Notes: a model not told the origin generated them from the sequence alone. Positions 11,938 to 23,649 are shown, counted from the first letter of the stretch. The stretch: DNA of 64,000 nt from Batillaria attramentaria (GCA_018292915.2 JACVVK020000054.1:636001-700000); one strand, 5' to 3'. Numbers and translations are program-made.

Positions 11938-12407
11938 TATGATGGCGGCGATCATAACGGCGGGTGGCACCACCACCACCACCACAACAGTAAACTCAAA
12001 AAAGGCAACTGCATCAAAATCGAATAGAAACGACGTCTGGCGGCGATCATAACGGCGAAGAAGAGACACAGCGACAGCATCAACAACAGCAACAACAACA
12101 ACAATGAACTCAAACAAGGCGACTGCATCAAACTGAAACGGACAGAAACGCCCTCTGGCGGCGATTACAACGGCGAGGAAGAGAGACACCACCACCACCA
12201 CCAACACCACCACCACCACCAACAACAACTGTGTCGACGGCATCAAAAACGAACAGAAACGACTTCTGGCGGCGATCATAACGGCGAGGAACAGCGGCAG
12301 TAGCAGCAGCACCACCACCACCAACAACAGTGAACTCAAACAAAGCGACTGCAACAAAAACGGACAGAAACAACTTTCGGCGGCGATCATGACGACGAGA
12401 AAGAGAG
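11938..12407. repeat. CAC/CAA-rich minisatellite
   Basis: About five tandem units of 100-127 bases, each with CTGGCGGCGATCATAACGGC, a purine segment (GAAGAGAGACA), a variable CCA/CAA trinucleotide run, and GAACTCAAACAAGGCGACTG. The trinucleotide runs account for most length variation. Long hydrophobic open frames on the - strand are read-through of the repeat. A SINE2 copy interrupts the array at 12408. Confidence 0.8.
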
Positions 12408-12564
12408 TTTGGGGGTTTAACGTCCTTTTCCACCACATAGGGTGATATCAAAGACGGGGCAACGATGAAAAAGCCAGCACAAATATTTGGCCCCAGCCGG
12501 GATCGAACTCACGACCCGAGCATTAGAGGTCCAACGCTCTACCATTCGACCACCCCGGCTCCCC
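12408..12564 (-). mobile_element. SINE2 copy b with a 14-bp target duplication
   Basis: Complete SINE2 in inverse orientation. It is flanked by GACGAGAAAGAGAG at 12394-12407 and again at 12565-12578, which shows retroposition into the last minisatellite unit. The tRNA-like head is on the right (TCTACCATTCGACCACC in + orientation) and the GTTAAACCCCC-type end is on the left. Confidence 0.88.
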
Positions 12565-12579
12565 GACGAGAAAGAGAGA

Positions 12580-13430
12580 CAGCACAAACGAAACCAAAAT
12601 AGCTAGACAGCGAAACTGGGGTCAACCAACACAGCCATGTAAGATGACGCAACCGGCACAACATCCGAACACCGAACATGCGACGATGATCCAAAAGGAC
12701 TTAGCTGAACCCCTACCGAAATGAAACCAAGAGCAAAAACCGAGAAACACAACGGCCATGACTTAAGGGACACCGCAGGATAAATTACATCACCGATTAC
12801 ATCACGGAGGCAGCCACCACACGCGAAAGAAGATGACATCATCCAAACAGCCACTGAACGAAGAAGAAGGCAGTAACCGGACACCCCATTGGCCCGGCGA
12901 ACACGGCACGCGCGCACGCGAAGCAAGACATGCGCGCGCCTCTTCAGTAGAATCCGACAGACCAAGAGGAAAGACGCGTCCCCGAACCAGTGCAACAATT
13001 AACACGACGTCAACTGGAGAGTATTGCAAGCGCCAACCCACGCAGAGGCTCGTGGGCATTTGTTACTGCTACACAAATAAGAAGCCCGAAGGGTCAGAAC
13101 ACGGGATGATCACACTCTACGATGGAACGCACCAGATGGATAACAATGACGAAATGAACGTCAAAACGGACCCGGCCAGTATGCGGCAAAACACATGACC
13201 CGGAGAGGAGAAAGGAAACTGCACACAGTGCCTAAACGGGCACCACACAGTGCAAAGAAAAGAACAAGGACGAAATGAAAGTCATCCTGCTACCCCACAA
13301 ACAAATGTAACGAAATGAATAACATTTCTATAACGATATATACGGGGTTGGTACGCTGATGAGAGCAGTCCCGGCAATCCAATGCAAAACATGCTCGAAA
13401 TACACTTGATCTGACAAAACATTGACCTGT
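12580..13430. other. unique stretch, no gene recognised
   Basis: GC-richer than its surroundings, with CG-rich pieces (ACACGGCACGCGCGCACGCG near 12900). Overlapping open frames exist on both strands, the longest about 130 codons, but none has a recognisable domain or matched splice sites. Confidence 0.35.
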
Positions 13431-13501
13431 GTCACTCATGTGTATACGGCCGGCCAGAACCACAGGCCATCACATATAGTGTGCGTAGTGAACACGCTTT
13501 A

Positions 13502-14098
13502 TCATCCCACTTGATAAAACGCTTGTAGTCGAATCTGGTCCTCCGGTCTCCCTGTGCATGATTTTTTCCTTGCTGGTTCATCATCCCTGAAGATTTTGGG
13601 GATCTGACTACCAGAGCGGACGTTTGTATAACACACATTGTGATACGCTGCATCTTTAGCACGGCAGTCCTGCATAAACTCAATTCTTCCTCTAACTTTG
13701 CATGACCAAGAATCATCCCTGCTTTGACAACATAGTCTGCTGAAACTTTGTTTTAGTCTTGACTGATATAAGTTGTCCTCTGTCTTTGCTTAGTCGTTCT
13801 CGCCTTTGTCACAGGACAAACACTTTGGGTCATTCACACTTGGGTTCCTTCGCTTTCGCGGTGAGATTGTGGCCTGAACTTCACTTTTCTTTGCTTGGAT
13901 GGTCCTCTTGTGTGTATAAGATATGCGACAACTCTTGTGAACCAGGTCTCCAGGTTCTGCATGGACTGCAGTTTTGATTTGTTTGCTGACAGAATTTACA
14001 GTCTGGCATCCTTTCTCTGTGAGCTTGACCCAATCTGCCAAAGATCTGTCTATTTCTCGGACGCAAGTGATACATTTTGGCTCTGAAAACTTCTGTAA
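13502..14098 (-). pseudogene. N-terminal fragment of a Cys-rich protein of unknown function, one internal stop
   Basis: On the - strand an acceptor-like CTGTTACAG is followed by a frame with KCITCVREIDRSLADW, VKLTEKGCQTVNSVSKQ, PGDLVHKSCRISYTHKR and CLSCDKGEND. A single TAA follows, and the same frame continues with RDDSWSCKVRGRIEFMQDC, AKDAAYHNVCYTN and a basic end (PARKKSCTGRPED) to TGA near 13503. The spacing (W..L..KG, then G..VH..CR, CxxC, DxWSxxVxGR, D..YH..C) matches an uncharacterised Cys-rich N-terminal region that I recall in many mollusc and cnidarian predicted proteins, often near transposable elements. The internal TAA suggests a decayed copy. Function unknown. Confidence 0.5.
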
Positions 14099-14259
14099 CA
14101 GGAAACGAAAGCTGTGTCATATTTACTGATACATCTTTTCTTGTCAGAGTCCGAGTCAGTACTGACCTGCAATAACCACTAAATTTCCAGTGGACAACTT
14201 TTTCACAGTTAACGTTTCTACGCATGAACAGCAGGTAAAACACAAACAAAACATTATTT

Positions 14260-15365
14260 TAAAACAATCATTTTGTTTATCAAATAACTAGTCGTCACAT
14301 GACAAAGCATTAACCGTATGTGCACAATCTTTCATGATGGGCTACAGGGTTTCACAAAGCATATCGGTATCACATTTATGCCTGTCAGCTCATTTTTTTT
14401 TAATACTTTCTTCATCTGCTGCACTTTGTTTTACATATTACTATCATTATTTGTGGGTTTCAAATGCACTGTGCAATACAGGTGCGCACTCAACTTATCA
14501 GATCGTCTAGACAAGCAGCAGTTCCGGACGGACCACGCGGTTAACTTGACTTACCGCTACTCGGACAAGACATCACCCTCCAAAAGTTATATATTAACTT
14601 AGATAGAAATTAACAATCACATCTTGTTGAAATTTACCATAGATAAGCAAAATCTTACCGCAGAAAAGCTGGAACAGGCAGCAGACGCCGCAAATTTTTC
14701 AAGCGCGATGACGGTAGAAACATGGTGCTACATGAAAAATTGTCCCCCCCCCCCCCCCATTTTAAAACGGCAATTTCTGACAGACTGCATGCTGCTATTT
14801 TGTGCAACTTTGGCGACTGATGTAGTTATAGTCTTAAGTGTAATTTGCACCATAAATGATTTGTAAAGGAATTACTTCACACAAAAATCCTTCTTTTCCT
14901 AGCCTATCACGTTTGTATGTGGGCACTTGTTTTCAAATGTTTTTTCCTATGGAGCGAAATGATCCAGTTTGCTGAAGATGATCAATAAAATTGTATTGAT
15001 GATCTTTGGTTTTCCCTCTGTTGTATGTTTCTAAAAAGCATTCATGTCTGTGCTTGAGACTGCTGATAAGACAGTCGAAACATGCTTGGTGAGTGGATGA
15101 GGATCTTTGTAAATTAGGCTTTTGGTTGTCCTTCAGTTGAGTTGGTCAGACCAGACACAGCGAATGGTCAGACATCAGATTCCTGACGGGCGAAGGTTGT
15201 CCGATTTCATTTAAGACTTTTTTTAAAAAATTTTTTTGCAGATAGTACACATTGTATATATTTTAATTCATATACAACTAGGTCTGTTGTACTGCAAACA
15301 AAAATGCATACATGGGCACACCAACCGTATTTATTTATATTTTAGTATTACTTGTACTGTTTAAT
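14260..15365. other. non-coding stretch, no gene recognised
   Basis: AT-rich unique sequence with a poly-C tract at 14743-14758. No exon, repeat family member or RNA gene is supported. Confidence 0.4.

Positions 15366-15368
<3 letters not shown>

Positions 15369-15415
<47 letters not shown>
15369..15415. repeat. (CA)n microsatellite
   Basis: Pure CA dimer run. The sequence from 15416 to 16370 is unique and non-coding as far as can be seen. Confidence 0.95.
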
Positions 15416-15417
<2 letters not shown>

Positions 15418-16376
15418 AATGAGAAACATCGAAAGACGTATGTTGAAATTTATCAGCCTTGTGATTAGGACATCACTTGGAAGGTCACACATTATCAAAC
15501 GTTTCCTTTTGTACATTTATTTCTAGACACATGTTGATCAGTTACAACACAAACATTTTGGTCAATGGGGACAAAGTTTACCATTCAGGCTGGAAACATG
15601 ACAGCACATGGAAACTGATCAGATTTAGGACTGACCATACAGTAATGTGTCATGGTAAAAACAAAAACAAAACTAAATACCATTTCTTTCAAATATTACA
15701 ACAGTGAAACAAGTGCTTGGACAACTAGCAAACTACAGATAACAGAAAATGTATACCTGAAATAAATTCTTTAGATTCTCACTGTTCCTTCAGCCCTAGC
15801 CAAGTCAGATTCACACTATATTGTGTCTACTTTGCTTCAGTGTTATAACCTTCAAAATGAAAATGTAGCAGTACAAACAAACATACAACCAACTAGCACA
15901 CCTACAAACATTTCAAACAGAGTTTAGTACTAAATTTATTTCAAAAAGGTGGGGGCGGAGGTATGGCAGTTTGAATTTAGCGTCAAGTGTCCGATTAGAT
16001 GAGGGAATTTTGGGACTGAATTTCACTAGTGTCAATACTGGAAAAGGTCTTGTCCTATTACAACCGGCTTTGACATTACCATTATGGTAACAAAAGATAA
16101 TTTCAATGAGGGAATTTTAGTGTCCAAGATGCCCGGTCTGTAGATCCTGCAGCAGGTTTAAATCCCATGGTAGGCAGGGATATCACTGGCGATTGCTTTC
16201 TGAGGGGATTTCATATCAGGTTAAACACAGACTTAGGCCAGTTTAAGAATATGTAATCTTTGCTCTTAGTTTGTAGTACATGTACATGGATTCTACACAA
16301 TAGAGGTTGTCTGGTATGCTTGTTGCTAACTTTAACATTAAAACAAAAAAGCAAAAGTGGACCTAACTAAACTTAC

Positions 16377-16481
16377 CACTTGGCCGGTGTTGAATAATCG
16401 CCATGTTGAACATGATATCAGATGATGACACATTTGTAAACATATTTGCAGGAGCTGGTTGTTTTGAGCAGGAGCTGGGCC
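16377..16481 (-). CDS. candidate internal exon, unidentified - strand gene
   Basis: On the - strand ATTTATTTCAG (acceptor) precedes about 105 bases ending at GTAAGTTTAG (strong donor), both in textbook form. Two frames are open: one reads FTNVSSSDIMFNMAIIQHRP and one reads a Gln/Cys-rich peptide. The phase needed by the next exon upstream (donor after 17043, phase 1) selects the latter if the first AG is used. Protein identity is unknown. Confidence 0.4.
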
Positions 16482-16517
16482 TGAAATAAATGCATACATG
16501 CAGATCAAAGTGATGTT

Positions 16518-16520
<3 letters not shown>

Positions 16521-16568
<48 letters not shown>
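16521..16568. repeat. (CA)n microsatellite
   Basis: Pure CA run just upstream (for a - strand transcript) of the candidate exon at 16377-16481. A second run occupies 16857-16892. Confidence 0.95.
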
Positions 16569-16569
<1 letters not shown>

Positions 16570-16848
16570 ACAGATCTGAAAAAAAAAAAAATTGTGATGG
16601 TGTGCATGGTTTCTCTTCAGTCCTCATTTGTACTGATCTTGCATGATACATGTACTTCATAGACTGTTCAAACACACACAAAACACTTTGGTATACAACT
16701 GACTTGTACTGCAGGCTTACTGAAATAACTGCTGGTGAGTCTGACATGAGATCTATCTCTACACTGCCTGAGATCATACTTGCAATACCTATGTACAGAC
16801 CAATGCCACAGCAAAATGCACAGTGTGCCCTGCTTTTCAATCCCCCCC

Positions 16849-16895
<47 letters not shown>

Positions 16896-17042
16896 CCTGC
16901 TGCACCAATGCACACCTATCTGTCTAGCATAATGGTTTGTTCAGTGCTCTGCAATAACATGACAAAGTCCAGGGAAAAGAATATCCCAAGTGTCTATCGT
17001 GTCACAGTCAGAAGGGGGAAAACACAGTAGGACCATGCTCAC

Positions 17043-17195
17043 CTTCGTAGAATGGATACTGTCTGTGTATGTGATTATTAAAACTGCTGTGAGAGTCATA
17101 ATCTAATGTAGCACTCCCTCCAGTTTTACTCCGTTGCCTCCCAGTGCTGCCTCTACTCATCCCTCTCCAACTTTCCTGGATTCCCTTCACAGTAC
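17043..17195 (-). pseudogene. 3' part of a LINE-split exon, unidentified gene
   Basis: The - strand reads VKGIQESWRGMSRGS..., SKTGGSATLDYDSHSS and NHIHRQYPFYEG up to a strong donor (GAAG|GTGAGC) ending at 17043. The frame would continue to the right at 23418, but the I/Nimbus-type LINE separates the two parts. When the target duplication is collapsed the frame is the same on both sides. Two stops lie in the right part (see 23418-23649). Confidence 0.45.
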
Positions 17196-17984
17196 GCCCC
17201 CCGGGGGCAACCACCTTCTCGTGGTGGGGGGCGTATGTGGCTCGTTGACCCTGTGGGCTATGCTGGATAGGGTTACCCATACCAGACAGGCCGCAGGCGA
17301 GGGTCCAGCTAAGAGTTGCCATCTTGTCCGGAGAAGACTGGTGATATATACAGTTCTTTCTGGTTCTAACACTTATCCAGTTCTGACACCATCTTCGTAG
17401 AAGATATTCTACAGTGTTAGACTGGTCCATACACACTAACCTGCAGGGCCCATTTTAGTCCTGCAGGCTTACATATTTTACAATAGCCTTATCTGTGTAC
17501 TACAAGGCCCATTTTAGTCTTGTAGCTCATGCTCCTTTTTCTTTACTGTGGTCTTTTAAGATCCGGAGTGTTTGCCGTGCTCCGCGACCTGTGTCGGAGG
17601 AGGAGAGGATCCTGGCAGCTGAGGCCTCCTACAGGTTGCGTCCTGTAGTGCCAACACGCTGCTTTGGCCTTGAATTCTCCTAGACAGGAGGCTAGGCGGC
17701 CCGGCCTAGTCAATCGGCTCTGGTCACGTCCTGCCCTACTGCACTTCCTAGGAGTTAGTTAGACGCTGGACACCATGCGATGGTCTTTTGTTACCGGTCC
17801 TGGTGTCATACGACAGCGGTCCTCTCTCCCGGGTAGTGTAGTAGAAGGCGGTGGCTTAACGGGTCAATCGGGGGTACTCCTCCGAGTATGTCTTCTGGGT
17901 AGCCCTGGTGCGCGTCAGCTGGAGACCCGCTGACATTACGCGCATCCCCTTGTTGGAGTCGGTGGCGGCTGGGGACCCCGGAGG
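17196..17984 (+). other. 5' untranslated region of the I/Nimbus-type LINE
   Basis: Starts with a G/C-rich palindrome (CCCCCGGGGGCAACCACC followed by TTCTCGTGGTGGGGGGCG), so the transcript's first 50 bases can form a hairpin. It should carry the internal promoter expected of this LINE class, but no motif can be assigned confidently. Confidence 0.6.
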
Positions 17985-19454
17985 ATGAAACACTATACAA
18001 ATAACATGGCACACACATATTCACAAAGACGAAACAGAAAACGAGTTAAACATATCGACTTTGAAGTCGATAGCGACTCGGAGACAGAGGCTTCAGGTCC
18101 TGGACCCCAGTCCCAGTCTCAGCCCCAGTCCCAGTCCCATTCTATAGAAATCTGGCCACGCTTCCTGATCGTCCACTGCACAGCAGAGGGCAAAAAGGCT
18201 GCGCGTTTGCACCCCTTCCTTGTGGGAGAGACCCTGCGAAGCTGCACAGGGAGGCCTGATGCCTCGCGGCTTCGCTCAGGGGACCTTCTGGTGGAGTGCA
18301 AGCGCAAAGCCCACTCCAATAGTCTGCTGCAGCTGCAGAAGATCGGGGACTATCCCGTTACTGTTTCCCCTCACAGATCCCATAACTCCTCGCGAGGAGT
18401 GATCCGTGACGAGGCTCTGGCAGACTTGGGAGAGGCGGAGCTCATCCGCACTCTCAAGTCTCAAGCGGTGACCCATGCAAAGGTCTTCAAAACAGGTACC
18501 ATTATTCTGACTTTTGGCCAGCCAACGGCACCAGAGAAGCTGTGGGCAGGCTTCTACTGGGTGAAGGTTAAGGCCTTCATTCCGTTGCCTCTTCGCTGCT
18601 TCAAGTGTCAAAGGTTCGGGCACGGGCAGGCGTCCTGTCGAAATGATCCCACCTGCGCAAAGTGCGGAGGGAAGGATCACGACGACAAGGACTGCAGCTC
18701 GTCGCCCGCCTGCATCAATTGCAAAGGTTCTCACCCCTCTTCTTCCAAAGATTGTCCGAAGTGGAAGGAGGAATGCACTATCCAGCGCATCCGTGTCGAG
18801 CAGAAGGTCTCCTTCCCTGAAGCTCGCCGGATTGCGTCTGGTTCCTCGGCTGCCTCCTCCACTTCGAACACATCATCCACTTCCACATCTGTCTCTTACT
18901 CTGCTGCTCTCTCTTCTAAACCCAAGGGGAAGGAGGTGGCCTGTCAGACAGACACCCCTCCCCTACCTTTCACTTTTCAGGCCAAGCCCCCTGCAGTTCA
19001 GTCAGCCAGTCAGTCCAAGTCAGCCAGTCAGTCCAAGTCAGCCAGTCAGTCCAAGTCAGCCAGTCAGTCCAAGTCTGCCAGTCCATCAAAGTCATCATCG
19101 AATGTTGTGACCACCTCCAAGGTGGTCATTGCCAGTCCCGCGGCCCAGGGTGCCAGGCCGCCGTCGGGGACCCCTGGCACCGCAAAGTCCTCGACCCAGG
19201 GCGCGGGGTCGGGACCTCAGTCCCAGCGCGCCTCCGCCCCCCGCCCCCCTGTTCCCCCCAAACCATCTGGAAAAAAAGGCAAAAATAAAAAACCGTGGGG
19301 TCCTCTTTCAGCTAGGATCCAGAAGGGAGACAAGGGAGTCGAGGTGACCAACCCCTTTAGTGTCCTTGAGGACATGGAGGTGGTCACAATTGAGGACCAG
19401 CCTCTGCCCCCATCGCCCCTTGTGTCCCCTTCCAAGACATCAGCCGTCACATAG
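17985..19454 (+). CDS. LINE ORF1 (gag-like, three CCHC knuckles)
   Basis: An intact 489-codon frame. Residues about 205-250 hold three zinc knuckles (CFKCQRFGHGQASC, CAKCGGKDHDDKDC, CINCKGSHPSSSKDC), which bind the element RNA. Before them lies a conserved PLPLRCFKC lead-in and an N-terminal RRM-like region (residues 55-190). After them is a Ser-rich, low-complexity linker with five near-perfect SASQSK repeats (encoded at 19003-19090) and a Pro-rich basic end. The stop is 41 bases before the ORF2 ATG. The product would package LINE RNA; it is not a host gene. Confidence 0.9.
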   Translation: MKHYTNNMAHTYSQRRNRKRVKHIDFEVDSDSETEASGPGPQSQSQPQSQSHSIEIWPRFLIVHCTAEGKKAARLHPFLVGETLRSCTGRPDASRLRSGDLLVECKRKAHSNSLLQLQKIGDYPVTVSPHRSHNSSRGVIRDEALADLGEAELIRTLKSQAVTHAKVFKTGTIILTFGQPTAPEKLWAGFYWVKVKAFIPLPLRCFKCQRFGHGQASCRNDPTCAKCGGKDHDDKDCSSSPACINCKGSHPSSSKDCPKWKEECTIQRIRVEQKVSFPEARRIASGSSAASSTSNTSSTSTSVSYSAALSSKPKGKEVACQTDTPPLPFTFQAKPPAVQSASQSKSASQSKSASQSKSASQSKSASPSKSSSNVVTTSKVVIASPAAQGARPPSGTPGTAKSSTQGAGSGPQSQRASAPRPPVPPKPSGKKGKNKKPWGPLSARIQKGDKGVEVTNPFSVLEDMEVVTIEDQPLPPSPLVSPSKTSAVT

Positions 19455-19495
19455 CCGTCGCTGCTTTGTGCGGTTTTTAATCTTCCACATTTTAA

Positions 19496-22400
19496 ATGGC
19501 TACTAATATAATAATACATTGGAACTGTCGAGGTTTCCGGGCTAATTTCGAAGAACTTAAAATCTTAGTAAATTCACTAAAGCCGGGTGTGGTGGCCCTT
19601 CAGGAGACCTTTCTCCAGGAGTCATCCCCCGCAACTTTTACTGGTTTTAATTTCGTCCACCAGGGGTCCTCTTCGGAGAGGCCTCATGGTGGCGTTGGTA
19701 TTTTAATTCGAAAGGACATCTTGTACAGTCCAGTTCCCCTAAACACCCAGTTGCAAGCTACTGCTGTCCGTACTTCCTTACACAAATCTGTCACGGTGTG
19801 CAGCATCTATCTGCCGCCATCCGAACGTGTCTCCTCGCGAGACCTTAACTCCCTTATTGACCAACTTCCCCGCCCCTTTCTTCTGCTTGGGGATTTCAAC
19901 GGTCATGCTCCACTCTGGGGCAGCGACCACTCAAACGACAGGGGTCAGGTTCTAGAGGACCTCTTTTCCTCGCTTGACCTCTGCGTCTTAAACGATGGCT
20001 CTCCAACTTACCTCCATCCAGCAACTGGTACTTCTTCAGTCCTCGATCTGTCTGTCTGCGATCCCTCCCTCGTCCTGGATTTTGAGTGGCGTGTCCACGA
20101 TGACCTGTGTGGCAGCGACCACTTCCCGGTCATCCTGTCGACCGCCAGCAGCGAGGAGGACGCAACAGTGGGTCGTTGGAACCTGAAGAAGGCTAACTGG
20201 GATTTGTTTAGTGCCTCTTGCCGGTCACGTCTGACCGAGGAGGCGGTGATGTCCTCGGAGGATCCTGCCTCCGCTTTTACTAATATCTTAATTGAAGTGG
20301 CCAACGATGCCATCCCGAAAGCCTCGACAATTCACAAAGGTCCTAAAGTCCCTTGGTTTAACGAAATGTGCAAAAAGGCGCAGAAAGATCGCAAGCGTGC
20401 ACAAAGACGAGCGTTCAGATGTCCCTCCCAGGCAAACATCCTATCTTTCAAACAGTCCCGAGCGAAAGCTCGCTACATTTATAAACAGCAGCGAAGGCTG
20501 TCCTGGAGACAGTTTATTTCCAGCCTGTCCTCCAAGGCGCCTTCGCAGAAAATCTGGAAAGCTATCCGCAAAATTAAAGGCAAAGCCGATACTTCCTCTA
20601 TCCGCCATCTTAGAGTGGGTGACCGGCTTGTCACCGACAAGAAAGCTGTTGCTGACTTGTTGGCGTCAACCCTGTCGCACAACTCTTCTTCCAACCATTA
20701 TTCTTCATCTTTCCAGAAACTCAAACAAATAAAGGAATCTTCCCCTTGTAATTTCAACTCCACAAATTCTGAATCTTACAACTCTCTGTTTAGCTTAGCT
20801 GAGCTTCAGCAGGCTCTGCAGAAGAGTAATGACTCTGCTGCTGGTTTGGACACTGTCCATTATCAGCTTTTAACTCATCTTCCTGAGGATGCTCTCTCTG
20901 TCCTTCTTTCCGTCTTTAACCATATTTGGGCCACTGGCGTCTTTCCGCCCTCATGGCGGGAGGCGGTAGTGGTTCCTATTCCTAAACCTGGGAGGGATCA
21001 TTCTGATCCGGGCAATTATCGACCTATCGCCCTGACCAGCTGTCTTTGTAAGACCATGGAGCGGCTGGTCAATGCTCGTCTTGTTTGGGTACTGGAATCC
21101 GAAGGACTTCTGTCTGACCTGCAGTGCGGGTTTAGGCAGGGCCGAAGCACCGTTGACCACCTGGTTCGCTTCGAGTCCTTCATAAGGGACGGTTTTATCA
21201 ATAAACAACACACAGTAGCCATCTTCTTCGACCTCGAGAAGGCCTATGATACTACATGGAAGTATGGCATATTGTCAGACTTGCATGACATAGGCTTCCG
21301 GGGTCGTCTACCTATTTTTATTGACCAATTTTTATCTGGACGGTCGTTTCGAGTCCGCATCGGTTCTACTTTATCAGACTGTCAGGAACAGGAGATGGGT
21401 GTTCCCCAGGGCAGCATTCTGTCTCCTGTTCTTTTTAGCTTAAAAATTAACAATATAGTGAAAGCTGTCACAAAAGGCACAGATGCTTCTCTGTTCGTTG
21501 ACGACTTTGCTCTTTGTGTCAAAGGCAAGTCGCTTCACCGAGTGGAGAGGCATCTGCAGCTCTGTGTAAATAGTGTTCAGAAATGGGTTTCTGATAACGG
21601 TTTTAAGTTTTCTCCGTCTAAAACAGTATGCATGCACTTCACCAAAATCCATGGGGTCTTTCCCGAACCCGATCTTTATATTGATGGTTCACCTATTAAA
21701 GTTGTCTTGGAGGCGAAGTTTCTCGGGCTTATTTTTGACCGTAGGCTCACATTCCTCAGTCACATCAAGTACTTGCGAGCCTCGTGTATAAAAGCACTGG
21801 ACGTCCTTCGGGTCGTGGGTCACACCGACTGAGGTGGTGACCGTACCGTCCTGTTGCGATTATACCGAGCTCTTGTCCGATCCAAGCTGGACTATGGGTG
21901 CATTGTTTATAGCTCTGCATCCAAGTCCACTCTTAAACTTTTAAATACAGTTCACCATGAAGGTCTTCGCATTTCTCTGGGCGCCTTCAGAACATCCCCA
22001 GTCCATAGTTTGTACGCTGAGGCGGGTGAACCCTCTCTGGCGCTCCGCCGCACTCGCCTCACGCTCAACTATGTCCTGAAGCTGAAGGCCAACCCGGACA
22101 ACCCTGCCTATAACTGTGTCTTGCATCCGGTTTCTGAGGACCTTTTTGCTGTTCATAAAAATGAATCTAAACCTCTGTCCCTCCGCGTCCGACCCCTTTT
22201 ACAGGCGGCCGGGGTGGACATTGATTCTGTAGAACAATCCTTGTTCCCAGCTACGCCTCCTTGGACCCTTCCCACCCCTGAAGTCAGGCTGGACCTGACC
22301 GTCCATAAAAAAGACCAGACCCCTGACCCTATATACCTTCATGGTCTGCGGCAGATCCTGGCCGACTTCCCGGGCTTCCGCCAGATTTTTACTGACGGGT

Positions 22401-23133
22401 CTAAGTCCGAGGACGGTCGTGTTGGGGCTGCAGCAGTCATGGATGGTCATGTTTTTACTCGTCGCATGCTAGACAATAGTTCTGTATACAGTGCTGAACT
22501 GCGAGCCATTTTACTCGCACTTCGGCACGTGTACCAGTCTACGCAGCCTAACTTTTTAATCCTTTCAGACTCTTTGTCGGCTCTCCAGGCTCTGCATGGC
22601 AGAAGATTGGATCACCCGCTCCTGGTGCTGATCCATGAACTGCATGCATCCTTGATTGCGACAACAAGGATATTGTTTTTATTTGGATTCCAGGTCATGT
22701 GGGCATCCGAGGAAACAGGTGCGCTGACCGGGCTGCGAACGCTGCCCGCGATGGCCCTGTGGAGGATGAGCGCATGGCCTGTAGTGATTTTAAACCCTTA
22801 GTTTCTGAGTTTGTCCGAAAGGAGTGGCAGACCCAATGGGCTGCCCTTCCTGAGAACAAACTTTTCAAAATTTTACCAAGCATTTGTGATAGTCTCCCTC
22901 GCTGCCGACCTAATCGACGCGAGGAGACCATTCTTAGTCGCCTTCACATCGGACACACACACATCACGCATTCACATCTTTTGAAAGGGGAAGACCCCCC
23001 ATGGTGTGTTCCTTGTCATGAAGCTTTTACTGTTCATCATTTCCTGATCTCTTGCGTGGACCTTGCCAAGATCAGGGAGAAACATTATTGTGCGGACTCG
23101 CTGAGGGTGCTGTTCAGGGATGTCCCCCCCTGA
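19496..23133 (+). pseudogene. LINE ORF2: endonuclease, reverse transcriptase, RNase H (one stop, one frameshift)
   Basis: Frame 1 (19496-21832) carries an APE-type endonuclease (HWNCRGF, VALQETFL, LLLGDFNGHAPLWGS, SDHFPVILS) and the RT core (SAAGLDTVHYQLL, NYRPIALTSCLCKTMERLV, FFDLEKAYDTTW, GVPQGSILSPVLF, LFVDDFALCV). A TGA at 21830 stands where related proteins have Trp, and the same frame continues at 21833. RNase H follows (FTDGSKSEDGRVGAAAV, SAELRAILLAL, LSDSLSALQAL). A frameshift near 22650-22690 moves the end into another frame (PGHVGIRGNRCADRAAN, then a C/H-rich tail with CVPCHEAFTVHHFLISC). The mutations are few, so the copy is recent. Confidence 0.9.
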
Positions 23134-23405
23134 CAGCATCTTTAGTTTCCTGAAGGAGGCAAACCTGTTTCATAAAATTTAATTGAAAATTCATAGTCTT
23201 TCATTGACCTCCGTCCGTTCAATATTTTAAGTCTTGTAAGAACCTCTCATTTAAACCCAGTAGAGTTTTAGTATATATTTACATCCTGTTTTATTGTATG
23301 CTCTTTTATTTTTAATGACCTGGCAGATAGGGACCGCTCTTTGCCGCGAATTAGCCTCTGTTGCTTGCGCGGCGTTAAGCCCTAAATAACTAACTAACTA
23401 ACTAA
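23134..23405 (+). other. LINE 3' untranslated region and (TAAC)n tail
   Basis: The last 65 bases (CGCGAATTAGCCTCTG, GCTTGCGCGGCGTTAAG) are shared with a sequence at 50213-50256. A 3' end of this kind is normally what the element's own reverse transcriptase recognises. Confidence 0.75.
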
Positions 23406-23417
23406 CCTTCACAGTAC

Positions 23418-23649
23418 ACATCTTCCACACCCACCGGAACTCGACTGATTAGTGTAGATTGATCACCTCCTCCTTCCCATCATCAGAGTCATTTTCTTCC
23501 AATTCTTCTACATGCCCAAAGGAATCAGGAAAACCGCCGTCCAAATCTACGAATCTTGCCACACTCTAATATTCACTTTCTGCACCATTCCCCGGAATAT
23601 TGAACACAATTCCACGATTATCCCCATTACGTAATGATCGCGCCGCCAT
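23418..23649 (-). pseudogene. 5' part of the LINE-split reading frame, ATGGCGGC start
   Basis: The - strand has CAACAAGATGGCGGCGCG at 23649, a strong start context. The frame reads MAARSLRNGDNRG and IVFNIPGNGAESEY, then TAG, then VARFVDLDGGFPDSFG and an acidic run (EELEENDSDDGKEE), then TAA. It then joins across the LINE target site to 17195. Acidic composition and a persistent frame suggest former coding sequence. The two stops argue for a pseudogene, or for unrecognised introns. Not identified. Confidence 0.4.

Larger units (their letters stand above)
17196..23405 (+). mobile_element. near full-length I/Nimbus-type LINE with 12-bp target duplication
   Basis: The 6.2-kb insertion is bounded by CCTTCACAGTAC at 17184-17195 and 23406-23417. 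It holds a 5' untranslated region of about 0.8 kb, ORF1 with CCHC knuckles, ORF2 with endonuclease, reverse transcriptase and RNase H, a 3' region and a short (TAAC)n tail (about 23385-23405). A C-terminal RNase H, a CCHC-type ORF1 and a short-repeat tail instead of poly(A) place it in the I superfamily, closest in design to the I/Nimbus elements known from insects and snails. One nonsense codon and one frameshift in ORF2 make this copy non-autonomous. Exact target duplications indicate a young insertion. Confidence 0.92.

Noticed and set aside
11929..12438. 169-codon hydrophobic Val/Leu-rich frame on the - strand
   Set aside because: It reads straight through the CCA/CAA trinucleotide minisatellite; the hydrophobicity comes from the repeat.
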